A DNA stretch of 22,131 nucleotides from Actinomycetes bacterium (GTDB taxonomy: Bacteria; Actinomycetota; Acidimicrobiia; Acidimicrobiales; RAAP-2). Positions 1 through 7,085 of this stretch are shown one piece after another. Within the stretch, counting starts at the first letter, position 1. Each line of letters opens with the position of its first letter. The notes under the pieces were generated by a model, which did no database searches, was not told the DNA's origin, and saw only the letters and a program-made list of their open reading frames with translations. The stretch spans positions 1-22,131 of the forward strand of contig JAJZSX010000003.1 in assembly GCA_021849435.1 (NCBI GenBank). Direction: 5' to 3'. A program made the translations under genes and the position numbers.

Positions 1-582
1 ATCAGCGGGAGTGTCTACGCCTTCAGGATTCTGTCTTGCGGACAACAGCTGGAAGCATTCGCTCACGGAGGTTGGGCCTCGATGCGCGCCGTTGTTTCCG
101 AACTTTCAGATGTGGCGTTCGCAACCATCATTGCCGAACTCGTCGACGATGGTTACTTAGAACAGATTGGCGTGTTTCGTCCCCTGGGACGTGCTTCACC
201 TGTCATCACCCACAGCGATCTCACTCGTCTTAGTGAGAGAGGCAAACGACTCATCGGACTTTGGGTCGATGACATGACCGTGAATGGCGTGTCGTTCGAC
301 CATCAAACCCAGACACCTGTTTCTTGTGCCGTCTGTATGACGACCGAGAATCTAGGGTCAATCTACTTCTCTCGGCCGTGGCTAAGAGTGATTCACGAGG
401 ACGGGACCAGCGAGGTTCATCAACTACCTCCAATTGACCTTTGTGACACCCACCGAAAGCTCGCTGCGCTCGGAGACATCGTGATCGGTTGGTGCGACGA
501 CGGCAACTGCCGACGATGGGGGGTAGCTGGCCGCAGATCACCCTGTGGCCAACCCTTCCGCGTACTTCCCAAAGAGACATAG
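1..582 (+). CDS. Partial winged-helix-like, cysteine-rich protein of unknown function
   Basis: The frame is open from the first base of the window, so the 5' end of this gene lies outside; an internal ATG at 82 is a possible but not preferred start. The first ~90 visible residues read like a winged helix (a helix ending in ELVDDGYLEQIG, then a short turn and THSDLTRLSERGKRLIG). The C-terminal half carries six cysteines in CAVC, LCDTH, WCDDGNC and SPCG contexts, which could bind zinc. I do not recognise the family. It ends 9 bases before the next gene and is probably co-transcribed with it. A DNA-binding or sensor role is inference only. Confidence 0.6.
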   Translation: MSGSVYAFRILSCGQQLEAFAHGGWASMRAVVSELSDVAFATIIAELVDDGYLEQIGVFRPLGRASPVITHSDLTRLSERGKRLIGLWVDDMTVNGVSFDHQTQTPVSCAVCMTTENLGSIYFSRPWLRVIHEDGTSEVHQLPPIDLCDTHRKLAALGDIVIGWCDDGNCRRWGVAGRRSPCGQPFRVLPKET

Positions 583-591
583 AAGGCTACC

Positions 592-1257
592 GTGGTCAGA
601 AGAAGGCGGAAGGTGGTGGTGGAGGCAGCGGGCGACCTCACTTCAATTGCTGCTACTGCAATCCCGATTCTTGGCGGTCCAGTTTCGGCAATCTTGCAGA
701 CAATCGAGACTCGCCATCTAAGGGCCGAGATTCGCATGCTGCAGGAGATCAGCAATTCACTCGGTATGCGAATCGACGAGGTCGAGTCGTCTGCCTCCCG
801 TACGGAGGAGTTCCTTGGTTTAACTGACCACGCCCTTCGCGTTGCTCCAAATCTGAGATCAGACGAACTGTTTGAAGGAGTGGCGAATATCGTGGCGCTA
901 GCCATTCTCGTCACGCCGCCCGAAATTGGCCGAGGTCACCTCCTCATAGATATCGCGGGAAGGTTGAGCCCCGAACACCTCGCTGTCCTACGGGCCGTTT
1001 CAAGGGTGCTGGCTGATTCGTACGAACATTCTGACCGGAACACGGCCAAAGCTTGGCCAACACGAGCCATCGTAGAGATGCACCCGGAGCTTGAGCCAGT
1101 GATCGATCCGCTAATCGGTCAACTCGAATCCTTCGGTGCGATACGGCAGGTCGACTCTTTGTCAGGCATCCGAGCGCAGTCTGGCCCTTTCGAGAGCGGA
1201 TGGGCACTCTCTGGCTTCGGGGTTCAACTCCTAAATCATCTGGACGGCGGGCTCTAG
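592..1257 (+). CDS. Helical hypothetical protein, coupled to the upstream gene
   Basis: The start is the GTG at 592, preceded by a GAAGG-like ribosome site. It encodes 221 residues. After a basic N-terminus (VRRRRK) comes a hydrophobic stretch at about residues 16-38 (SIAATAIPILGGPVSAILQTI), then a charged helix likely to form a coiled coil (RHLRAEIRMLQEISNSLGMRIDEVES). The C-terminal part, about 140-220, looks like a small helical domain ending in a winged-helix-like pattern. The layout resembles poorly characterised proteins with a 'PLS/A..LQ' hydrophobic start followed by 'eeLfe.la.iva.ai' and 'L...hl.vL', often found in accessory DNA. No catalytic motif is visible. It sits 9 bases after the cysteine-rich gene and about 57 bases before the presumed left end of the insertion sequence, so the IS may have inserted downstream of this pair. 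Confidence 0.6.
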   Translation: MVRRRRKVVVEAAGDLTSIAATAIPILGGPVSAILQTIETRHLRAEIRMLQEISNSLGMRIDEVESSASRTEEFLGLTDHALRVAPNLRSDELFEGVANIVALAILVTPPEIGRGHLLIDIAGRLSPEHLAVLRAVSRVLADSYEHSDRNTAKAWPTRAIVEMHPELEPVIDPLIGQLESFGAIRQVDSLSGIRAQSGPFESGWALSGFGVQLLNHLDGGL

Positions 1258-1419
1258 ATAGGACGAATCGGATCGCTGTCTCATGGTGAAAGGGCAACGA
1301 ATCGTTCAGGGCAGTGAAAAGATCACCTTGATGATGCACGACCGTTGCGCGGATCCCCCTGAACTGATCCACGGCTAACGAGAGTTCCGATGCTCCAGAA
1401 TGGAGCGAGGAGGACACCC

Positions 1420-1698
1420 GTGAAGCGAAGGCACCACACCCCCGAGCAGATCATCAGAAAGCTCGCCGAGGGCGACAAATTGCTCAACCAGGGCAACGAC
1501 CTGGCCGAGGTCTGCCGTCAACTCGAGATTGCCGAGTCGACCTGGCATCGATGGAAGGGTCAGTTCGGCGGCATGAAGGCGAATGACGCGAAGCGCTTGA
1601 AGGAACTCGAGCACGAGAACGGCCGGCTGAAGAAGATCGTCGCCGACCTGACCCTTGACGTTGACATGCTGAAAGAGGTCGCCAAGGGAAACTTCTAA
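1420..1698 (+). CDS. IS3-family transposase OrfA (helix-turn-helix subunit)
   Basis: I chose the GTG at 1420 because a strong GAGGAGG ribosome site lies at 1407-1413 with 6-base spacing; the ATG at 1390 is in frame but sits ahead of that site. The 92-residue product begins VKRRHHTPEQIIRKLAEGD, the usual OrfA N-terminal helix-turn-helix for binding the IS ends. This is followed by STWHRWKGQFGGM and a leucine-zipper helix (RLKELEHENGRLKKIVADLTLDVDMLKE). It ends KGNF, with the stop just after the slippery heptamer, so a fraction of ribosomes should continue into OrfB. A related but broken OrfA scrap is present on the reverse strand near 17.9 kb. Confidence 0.9.
   Translation: MKRRHHTPEQIIRKLAEGDKLLNQGNDLAEVCRQLEIAESTWHRWKGQFGGMKANDAKRLKELEHENGRLKKIVADLTLDVDMLKEVAKGNF
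1686..1692 (+). promoter_or_regulatory. -1 ribosomal frameshift slippery heptamer (G GGA AAC)
   Basis: In the OrfA reading frame the codons are GGA AAC with a preceding G, giving the X XXY YYZ pattern G GGA AAC, four bases before the OrfA stop codon (TAA at 1696-1698). Slipping back one base reads GGG AAA and enters the OrfB frame, which is open there and reads KLLTPNARRRAVVMLEV. The fusion joins smoothly to the OrfB N-terminus, so an OrfAB transposase is the likely product. Confidence 0.75.
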
Positions 1699-1721
1699 CC
1701 CCGAACGCGCGCCGTCGAGCA

Positions 1722-2564
1722 GTGGTCATGCTCGAGGTGTCGTTCGGGGTGTCAGAGAGAAAGGCCTGTCAGGTCGTGGGCCAGAACCGTTCCACCCAGC
1801 GCCTCGAGGCACCGTTGCCCGACGACGACGAACAAGAGTTGCGACGTTGGCTTCGCGCCTTCGCCAAGGAGCACCCCCGCTGGGGCTGGAAGAAGGCCTA
1901 TCACCAGTTGCGCCGCGAGGGCCACCGCGTGAACAAGAAGCGCATCCAGCGTCTGTGGCGCGCAGAGGGCCTGAAAGTCCCCTATCGCAAGCGCAAGAAG
2001 CCGCTGCGCGGACTCGGTGTCCACGTGGGTGCGATGAGCCCGATCTGTCCGAACGCCATCTGGGCCATGGACTTTCAGTTCGACGAGACCCGTGACGGCA
2101 AGCAGCTGAAGATCCTCAACGTCCTCGACGTCTTCACCAGGGAGTGCCTCTCGAACACGACCGAACGATCCATCACCGCCGACGACGTGACGAAGCTGCT
2201 CGATCGATTAGTCGCCGAGCGTGGCGTGCCGGCTTACCTGCGCGTGGACAACGGTCCGGAGTTCGCGGCCCATGCGATTCGCGACTGGTGTCGCTTCAAC
2301 GGATCGTCAACCACCTTCATCGATCCCGGCTCACCGTGGCAGAACGGCCACGTGGAGTCCTTCAACTCGCGCCTGCGCGACGAGCTCTTGAACGGACATC
2401 TCTTCGAGTCACTGCTCGAAGCCCAGGTCCTCCTCGAGGACTGGCGACACGAATACAATCATCACCGTCTTCACAGCTCGCTCTGCTACCTGACCCCGGT
2501 CGAGTTCAGAGAGCTCTGGGAGGAACAACACCAGCAACGACTCTCATTGGCACTGGCTCACTAA
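1722..2564 (+). CDS. IS3-family transposase OrfB (DDE integrase core)
   Basis: The 280-residue catalytic subunit has an HTH_21-like region at about 45-95 (WLRAFAKEHPRWGWKKAYHQ) and an rve integrase core from about 105. The catalytic triad is visible as D in WAMDFQFDE, D in RVDNGPEF and E in GHVESFNS, followed by the family block YNHHRLHSSLCYLTPVEF. A GTG at 1722 and an ATG at 1728 are available for independent initiation. However, the frame is open upstream through the slippery site, so much of the protein is probably made as an OrfAB fusion. The reading frame is intact and all three acidic residues are present, so the element may still be mobile. Confidence 0.93.
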   Translation: MVMLEVSFGVSERKACQVVGQNRSTQRLEAPLPDDDEQELRRWLRAFAKEHPRWGWKKAYHQLRREGHRVNKKRIQRLWRAEGLKVPYRKRKKPLRGLGVHVGAMSPICPNAIWAMDFQFDETRDGKQLKILNVLDVFTRECLSNTTERSITADDVTKLLDRLVAERGVPAYLRVDNGPEFAAHAIRDWCRFNGSSTTFIDPGSPWQNGHVESFNSRLRDELLNGHLFESLLEAQVLLEDWRHEYNHHRLHSSLCYLTPVEFRELWEEQHQQRLSLALAH

Positions 2565-2717
2565 CCGGGGTCCCCGCACCGTCGCTCTACGAAAGGAGAC
2601 CTACTCTCATCAGAAGTCAACAGGGCCTTGATAGAGAGATCACTCAACCAAAATCAACTATGAGCCTTGCTTTCGCAGGATGAGAACATGGCGCAAGAAC
2701 CCGCGCTCTCGCTCTGC

Positions 2718-2897
2718 TTAACGGCAGGCTCCATTGGCGAGTCGAATTGCATCCACTGCCAAATCAAGCCTCCCTACGAGTTCCAGAAGATCGTAGGTGC
2801 CGATTTCCCCTTCGCAGTTTGCATAGTCCAACAGACAATCGGCGACCATGGTGATGATTCGGCTTGCCGCATACAACTTCTCCTGCTCCGTTGACAT
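2718..2897 (-). CDS. Possible small hypothetical protein
   Basis: This reverse-strand frame from an ATG at 2897 gives 59 residues, beginning MSTEQEKLYAASRIITMVADCLLDYANCEG and ending LVGRLDLAVDAIRLANGACR. A TTG at 2906 would add three residues. The composition is balanced, with amphipathic helices and no long basic runs, so it looks more like a real small helical protein than an antisense shadow. The ribosome site is weak and I recognise no family. It stands alone between the IS and the nuclease-like gene, and the opposite-strand frame here looks spurious. Confidence 0.4.
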   Translation of the reverse strand: MSTEQEKLYAASRIITMVADCLLDYANCEGEIGTYDLLELVGRLDLAVDAIRLANGACR

Positions 2898-3176
2898 GAT
2901 CCACAACGGTCGCTTGGTCTACATCAGAGTCACAAATCTACTCAACGATACAAGCACGCGACCGCCGAGTTCGAAATGACTCGGGCCAATGGAAAGATCC
3001 AGCCGAAGAAGTCGCGAATTTGCCGATCCAGAATGCGACTCAGTCAAGAACACGATAAACCCTCGGCTCACGTCAAGATTGATTGAGCATTGATGGTGCA
3101 GTTTCTTCGGATTGAAAATAGTGCTGCTGCCCCTCTTCGAAGCGTTCGGACCAGGCGGCGCGGACAATTTAGTGTC

Positions 3177-3189
3177 ACATCAGTGATGT
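3177..3189. promoter_or_regulatory. Short palindrome (ACATCA G TGATGT), candidate operator
   Basis: A perfect 6+1+6 dyad lies about 53-65 bases upstream of the nuclease-like start. It overlaps a TAATAG sequence (3189-3194) that could serve as a -10 box, and no good -35 is visible. Placement next to the hairpin suggests repressor control, which is inference. Confidence 0.35.
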
Positions 3190-3202
3190 AATAGTGGTAT
3201 CT

Positions 3203-3227
3203 ATTGCGTCGGAACAACCGACGCAAT
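3203..3227 (+). promoter_or_regulatory. Perfect 10-bp-stem hairpin just ahead of the ribosome site
   Basis: ATTGCGTCGG (3203-3212) and its exact complement CCGACGCAAT (3218-3227) flank the 5-base loop AACAA. The AGGAG ribosome site begins only 4 bases after the stem and the ATG is at 3242. This may be a leader hairpin controlling translation or attenuation, or a DNA operator. It is too close to the gene start, and lacks the T-run, to be an ordinary terminator of something upstream. Confidence 0.55.
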
Positions 3228-3241
3228 GTTTAGGAGCGAGC

Positions 3242-4540
3242 ATGACGATCGAATTGAACGAAAGTGAGTTGCGAATCCGCGACCATGTCACCACCGACCC
3301 CATTGTGCTGGCCGCCTTTCGCGTTGCCGCCGATGCTGGACGCAGCCCCGAGAGCTACCTCGATACGGTGCTGGGCCTAGGTGCTCAGGTGGCGTCACTG
3401 GCCTCGAACACGATTGGAGTCGAAAAAATCGAAGCCAGCATCACGCACGCCCAGTCCACCATTAGTTCGATCACAGGTCAGCTGAGTGCTTCGATCAAGC
3501 AACAGGTATCAGCCTTCTCCGCCGAAGATGGGGATCTGGTGCGCGCCTTCGGCGGGATCATTGATGATTTTCGATCCGAAATCAATGAACTTACTTCCGA
3601 CGAAAACTCGCCCATGCGCACTGCCATAATGACCAGTCTCGCCGAGGCCCAGAAGCGCATCGAAGATAACGCATCACGGGCCTCCGAAAAGCAGCAGGCG
3701 GCAATTGCACGAATGCTCGACCCATTGGACCCCCAGTCACCCTTGCGCGCCATCACCGAACGCCTCGACGTAGTCAACAAAGCCATCGTCGAGGTGAAAG
3801 AGGGGCAGACGAAGGAACTCGCTAGGGTCGACGCCCTCGAAGGCGGGATTTTCGGTGGCATGGAGTATGAGGAAGTGGTGGTTCAAAGCTTGCAGGCGGT
3901 GGCGTCATTCGCAGGCGACGACTGTGAACCCACTGGCAATTCGATTGGTCGTGTCCCCCGCAGCAAGATGGGCGACGCGACGGTCAACCTCAAAGTCGGT
4001 ACCTCCGTGTACGCAAGGTTGGTCATGGAGGCAAAGAACAAGAGACTGACAATGAAAGATTGGGAGAGTGAGCGTGATGGGAGTCTGGAGAATCGCGCAG
4101 CCACCGGCTTCATCGGTTTGTGTAAACATCTCGAGGACATGCCTACCGGCAGCCGCCTATTCATCATGAATCCTAAAGCCATGGTGCTGGCCTTCGACCC
4201 AGCGTGCGACGATAGAGAACTGCTGTTCATGGTGTATCACCTCGTACGAATCGCTACCTTGAATGATTCAGGGACACTTGACGACATCAGTGCTGGAGAG
4301 GTCAATCATTACCTCGCCGAAACCGTCAAGGCGCTCACATCCTTTGACACGATTACCCGCTCCGCATCGTCAATCAAGAACACCGCTGAAAAGATCTTCA
4401 ACGAGGCCAAGGAACTTCAGGGCACGATCAACGCCAACCTGATTGCTGCCCAGTCAGCGTTAATGCCGCACATCGAGCCTGCGGGGATAATCGAAGGGCA
4501 GGCCTCTACGGAGCGTGGGCTCCCTGAATCCACGCTCTGA
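3242..4540 (+). CDS. Coiled-coil protein with C-terminal PD-(D/E)XK (RmuC/DUF2130-like) nuclease domain
   Basis: The ATG at 3242 is preferred over an in-frame start at 3194 because AGGAG sits just before it and the longer version would translate through the hairpin. The product is 432 residues. About 1-50 is a small helical domain, and about 50-200 is long amphipathic helices with many A/S/Q/E residues, probably a coiled coil. A nuclease-like core follows, with Glu in MEYEE (207-211), Asp245 in KMGDATV and Glu263-x-Lys265 in VMEAKNKR, the acidic-acidic-ExK order of PD-(D/E)XK enzymes. The stretch ENRAATGFIGLCKHLEDMP...FIMNP resembles DUF2130 and RmuC proteins. A DNA-cleaving role, perhaps in defence or repair, follows from the fold; the biological role is unknown. 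It is monocistronic, with a hairpin overlapping its stop. Confidence 0.75.
   Translation: MTIELNESELRIRDHVTTDPIVLAAFRVAADAGRSPESYLDTVLGLGAQVASLASNTIGVEKIEASITHAQSTISSITGQLSASIKQQVSAFSAEDGDLVRAFGGIIDDFRSEINELTSDENSPMRTAIMTSLAEAQKRIEDNASRASEKQQAAIARMLDPLDPQSPLRAITERLDVVNKAIVEVKEGQTKELARVDALEGGIFGGMEYEEVVVQSLQAVASFAGDDCEPTGNSIGRVPRSKMGDATVNLKVGTSVYARLVMEAKNKRLTMKDWESERDGSLENRAATGFIGLCKHLEDMPTGSRLFIMNPKAMVLAFDPACDDRELLFMVYHLVRIATLNDSGTLDDISAGEVNHYLAETVKALTSFDTITRSASSIKNTAEKIFNEAKELQGTINANLIAAQSALMPHIEPAGIIEGQASTERGLPESTL
4511..4537 (+). terminator. Candidate terminator hairpin overlapping the stop of the nuclease-like gene
   Basis: GAGCGTGG (4511-4518) pairs perfectly with CCACGCTC (4530-4537) around an 11-base loop. 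The stem ends at the TGA codon and is followed by a modest T-rich stretch (CGCTTTGTT). Confidence 0.4.
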
Positions 4541-4749
4541 CGCTTTGTTCATGGATCCCTAGCTGCAAGTACGACAGGGCAGTCGCCTCGCCTCGATTTA
4601 CCACGATCGACTCTCGAACTGGATTGCCCATGGTCCAATACGTCATCCCAGCCATACCCTCATGACTGCAGTCCACGCGCCAAAGGAAGATCCCAAAACG
4701 TCGACTCAGGACCTCAACTATTTGCCCATGCGCATAGGGGAGTGAAACT

Positions 4750-4996
4750 ATTGACCCGTCAGTTCTGGATTCGTAACTCGAACCACTCGCCGTTCGAGTT
4801 GGCAAATCGCATAACCCCAACGACGCCAAAACCGGCCTCATGTAGCCAATCTTGTAGCCTAAGTCCCAAATTCGAGAGAACTTCGGTGGACGCAGGCGGA
4901 CTAGTCGACCCTTCTAACCAGGAGAGATGGACGTCCAGGGACGCACTCGGACAGGACAGAATGGATCCCAAGGTGCCGGGATCGAGACCCGGGCGG
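4750..4996 (-). repeat. Dispersed repeat, copy A (with small antisense reading frame)
   Basis: This is one of three related copies (others at 5725-5802 and 17650-17887). Similarity to the 17.6-kb copy is strongest from about 4838 on (TGTAGCC...TGTAGCC, then CCCAAATTCGAGAG) and becomes exact over 4964-4996. On the reverse strand both full copies keep an open frame with the shared pattern RPGLDPGTLGS, then SAS...L.W, PxSTEVLSNLGL.L..WLHE and FELRI. The conservative changes hint that the small protein may be translated. However, RPGLDPGTLG-type frames are also typical artefacts of reading a tRNA 3' end backwards, so I annotate it as a repeat rather than a gene. Confidence 0.6.
4964..4996 (+). 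repeat. 33-base direct repeat resembling a tRNA 3' end, left copy
   Basis: It is identical over 33 bases to 17855-17887. It contains a T-arm-like hairpin, CCGGG-ATCGAGA-CCCGG (5-bp stem, 7-base loop), followed here by GCGGCCCACA, like an acceptor strand plus partial CCA. No matching 5' half exists nearby, so it is a tRNA-derived or tRNA-like attachment scar rather than a tRNA gene. The T-loop ATCGAGA departs from the usual TTCGANT. Confidence 0.6.
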
Positions 4997-5148
4997 CCCA
5001 CAAAATTCCTGGTCACACGCTCTGGCATTGACCGTTCGAGGTCCTCTGGGGAGTTTCTATGATTCTCGTCACAAAGGACCAGTGCGGACTTTGCACGTCA
5101 TTGATCCTCAATAATGAAGCACGGTTTGCACGAAGCGGGCAAGTATTC

Positions 5149-5619
5149 TCATCGATTCGTCGGAGCAGAGCACCATTTCACGATCTTCTCCCACTTCGAG
5201 ACGTAACTACCGAGGTCTTCCGCCAATACGTTGTCTACGCCCTTTTGGAAGTCCAGAGCGAGTTCCTCCCAGGTTGCCTTCGAACCAGGCCGATTCCTCT
5301 CCCTTTGCGCCTTCTCCATCTGGACATGTGAGAGAACATAGAACTCATCTTTGCCGTCATCCATCAGCCGGCAGAGCACCCAGAAGTCGGGATGTTCCGT
5401 CGTCCTCGTCGGATACTTCTGATAGAAGCCTGTTACGAACCGGCCGGTGGTAGATGACTTAACCTCGACGACAGTCGCTTTACGGCGTCGCCCGACCACG
5501 TAGATGTCGATTCCCTTCATGTGGCCGTAGGTGATCGTGGCGAAGAGACCTCGCTTAAGGAGTTCGGACGCCACGCGGTATTCGCCAGCAAGGTTGAGGT
5601 GGTACTTGTCGAGACCCAT
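5149..5619 (-). CDS. Small PD-(D/E)XK nuclease-fold protein
   Basis: The ATG at 5619 is chosen for its AGG-type ribosome site; a GTG two codons upstream is possible. The product is 156 residues. The N-terminal half has the minimal nuclease core: Glu13 in LAGEYRVASELLKRG, Asp38 in MKGIDIYVV, and Glu52-x-Lys54 in VVEVKSS. This is the arrangement of Holliday-junction-resolvase-like and restriction-type folds. The middle block ends HPDFWVLCRLMDDGKDEFYVLSH, a beta-rich pattern common in solo PD-(D/E)XK proteins annotated as hypothetical. The C-terminus is rich in K/E/W. It lies alone between repeat copies A and C, the setting of a mobile-island cargo gene. DNA binding or cleavage is inferred from the fold; no partner is visible. 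Confidence 0.7.
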   Translation of the reverse strand: MGLDKYHLNLAGEYRVASELLKRGLFATITYGHMKGIDIYVVGRRRKATVVEVKSSTTGRFVTGFYQKYPTRTTEHPDFWVLCRLMDDGKDEFYVLSHVQMEKAQRERNRPGSKATWEELALDFQKGVDNVLAEDLGSYVSKWEKIVKWCSAPTNR

Positions 5620-5724
5620 GCGCACCTAACGCTAGATCCAATGACGGTTGTTTGAGCGTTGCCTTGCCGAAAGCACCGAATATCGTCGAAAGGCAATCCG
5701 CCTACGCAGATATCTCAGAGTTGA

Positions 5725-5802
5725 ATTCGAAGCTCGAATTGGTCACCACTGCACTCTCGAATTGGATGGTCCCGACGGCTCGAGTACCACTTTCATGTGG
5801 CC
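5725..5802 (-). repeat. Dispersed repeat, truncated copy C
   Basis: It aligns with 17660-17738 with clear similarity over about 78 bases (for example TTCGAAGCTCGAATTG against TCCGAAGTTCAAATTG, then GGCTCGAGTACCACTTTC). On the reverse strand it still reads HESGTRAVGTIQFES against HESGSRAVGTIQFQK. After TGTGGCC the similarity fades, and the tRNA-like tail is missing. Confidence 0.6.
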
Positions 5803-5898
5803 GCCGGGGGCAGACCCAGGTGCTTGACGCCGCGGTTGACAGACTGGACCGATCCCATACTGTGGTGATGATGTGGGCCCCGTTCAGGCTTGCGTCCA

Positions 5899-5922
5899 CC
5901 TTCGCCAGCGCATTGGCGAAGG
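5899..5922 (-). terminator. Candidate terminator of the reverse-strand catabolic operon
   Basis: CCTTCGCCA (5899-5907) and TGGCGAAGG (5914-5922) form a perfect 9-bp stem with a 6-base loop, 25 bases beyond the stop of the last gene in the operon. There is no T-run, which is common for actinobacterial terminators. Confidence 0.5.
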
Positions 5923-5947
5923 GGTTGCCGAACGAAGATGGAAGATC

Positions 5948-6949
5948 TCACACCATCGATGTGTCAGACATGACCTCGGTGAATCGCTGGACGTCAACGT
6001 TTCCACCAGAGATGATGACGCCGACCTTTTGTCCCCGTACGTCGATCTTGCCCGCCAGGAGCGCAGCCACCGCCGTTGCTCCACTGGGCTCCGCCACGAT
6101 CTTCACGCGCTCAAAGAGAAAGCGCATGGCCCTTCTGACCTCCGCATCGGACACCGTGAGTATTCCATCCAGTAGCGGTGCGGCAACGTCAAAGTTGAGT
6201 CTTCCAGGGGTTGGCAGCTGCTGACCATCGGCGATCGTTTGGCCCACTTCAACGCTCACCCGCTTCCCCGCCACCAAGGAGCGCTGCCAGTCGTCTGAGG
6301 CGTCTGGCTCGACACCGACGATCTGGACCGTGGATTGCGCCGCTCTCGCGGCGAGTGCGCATCCCGCGAGAAGGCCGCCACCTCCAGTGGGGACGAGAAG
6401 GACGTCCAGCCGCGTGGCTTCCTCCATGATCTCCCGACCCGTCGTTCCCGCTCCAGCGATGATGAGGGGATCGTCGTAGGCGTGAACAATGGTCGCACCG
6501 AGTCGGGCGGCGAGCTCACGCGTCAGTTCCTCTCGGTCCGCCGTGTACCGATCGAACAAGATGACGTCAGCGCCGTAGGCCCTCGTCGCCATGGCCTTCG
6601 AGTCGGGCGCGTCATCAGGTACGAGAATGGTCGCCGTCGTGCCACACAGGCGCGCTGCGAGAGCCAGCGCCTGAGCGTGGTTTCCCGATGACGACGCCAC
6701 GACTCCTCGAGACCTCTCCTCGAGAGAGAGGCTCGAGACGCGATTGAACGCCCCGCGAAACTTGAAGGCGCCGACGCGCTGAAAGTTCTCCGCCTTCAGG
6801 AGAACGTGACCTCCCACCGCTTGATCGAGCGCCGCGCACGTCAGCAGTGGCGTACGGTGGGCCACGCCCCGGAGGCGATAGGCCGCGGCTTCGATGTCGA
6901 TGAGGTCGGCGTCACTCACGGTCGTATGGTCCCCCGCTCCCAGGAGCAA
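5948..6949 (-). CDS. Threonine/serine dehydratase-like PLP enzyme (fold type II)
   Basis: The 333-residue protein starts at a TTG (6949); a GTG at 6919, which begins VSDADLIDIE and has a GGGAGCGGGGG stretch upstream, may be the true start and would give 323 residues, the usual size. The PLP lysine is in VGAFKFRGA (Lys63 of the long form), the phosphate-binding SSSGNHAQ loop is at about 86-93, the tetraglycine loop is PTGGGGLLAG, and VIISGGNVD closes the cofactor site. No regulatory ACT domain is present, so this is the biodegradative, serine racemase or L-threo-3-hydroxyaspartate ammonia-lyase subgroup rather than biosynthetic IlvA. It is probably the last gene of the operon, 136 bases after the acetyltransferase. 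Beside methylaspartate ammonia-lyase, a 3-hydroxyaspartate substrate is attractive but unproven. Confidence 0.85.
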   Translation of the reverse strand: MLLGAGDHTTVSDADLIDIEAAAYRLRGVAHRTPLLTCAALDQAVGGHVLLKAENFQRVGAFKFRGAFNRVSSLSLEERSRGVVASSSGNHAQALALAARLCGTTATILVPDDAPDSKAMATRAYGADVILFDRYTADREELTRELAARLGATIVHAYDDPLIIAGAGTTGREIMEEATRLDVLLVPTGGGGLLAGCALAARAAQSTVQIVGVEPDASDDWQRSLVAGKRVSVEVGQTIADGQQLPTPGRLNFDVAAPLLDGILTVSDAEVRRAMRFLFERVKIVAEPSGATAVAALLAGKIDVRGQKVGVIISGGNVDVQRFTEVMSDTSMV

Positions 6950-7085
6950 GTGAGGTGCAACGGGGCGCTGGGGCTTTCGTAGTGCGATGAGTCGTCACTC
7001 GCCAACGGCGCCGTGCCGGGTCGGAGATCGTTCACGGAGAGCTCGGCCTCGTAGGTAGCGACGTGCGACATCGCACCTTCGACTC

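Larger units (their letters stand above)
1315..2609 (+). mobile_element. IS3-family insertion sequence (IS407-like), about 1.3 kb
   Basis: It contains orfA and orfB in -1 register with a canonical slippery heptamer, the IS3 arrangement. I place the ends from imperfect terminal inverted repeats. The left end reads TGAAAAGATCACCTT then, further in, CGTTGCGCGGATCCCC. The reverse complement of the right end reads TGAGAGTAGGTCTCCTT then CGGTGCGGGGACCCC. The resulting length of about 1,295 bases suits the family. A clean target duplication is not visible; CAG occurs immediately left of 1315 and one base right of 2609. The ends are tentative, but the element itself is secure. Confidence 0.7.
2898..3241. 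other. Intergenic region upstream of the nuclease-like gene
   Basis: I see no convincing gene here. A reverse-strand frame at 2919-3167 lacks a ribosome site and has unnatural composition. The first ~270 bases are more AT-rich than the surroundings and have no clear structure. The last 65 bases hold a palindrome and a strong hairpin, described separately. Confidence 0.5.
4541..5148. other. Gene-poor region holding repeat copy A
   Basis: I see no convincing gene at 4541-4741; a reverse-strand frame crossing 4506-4841 has no ribosome site and overlaps the end of the nuclease-like gene. From about 4750 to 4996 lies the first copy of a dispersed repeat, described separately. After it, the sequence 5008-5017 (CCTGGTCACA) recurs at 18123-18132, just after a tRNA half. 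5018-5148 shows nothing further. Confidence 0.5.
5620..5947. other. Intergenic region with repeat copy C and an operon-end hairpin
   Basis: I see no gene here. 5725-5802 is a truncated copy of the dispersed repeat, and 5899-5922 is a strong hairpin downstream of the reverse-strand operon. A forward frame that crosses into 5948-6224 is the antisense of the dehydratase gene. Confidence 0.5.

Noticed and set aside
2919..3167. Reverse-strand frame of 82 residues upstream of the nuclease-like gene
   Set aside because: No ribosome site, low-quality composition and no family resemblance.
4506..4841. Reverse-strand frame of 111 residues
   Set aside because: It overlaps the end of the nuclease-like gene and the repeat, has no ribosome site and no recognisable pattern.
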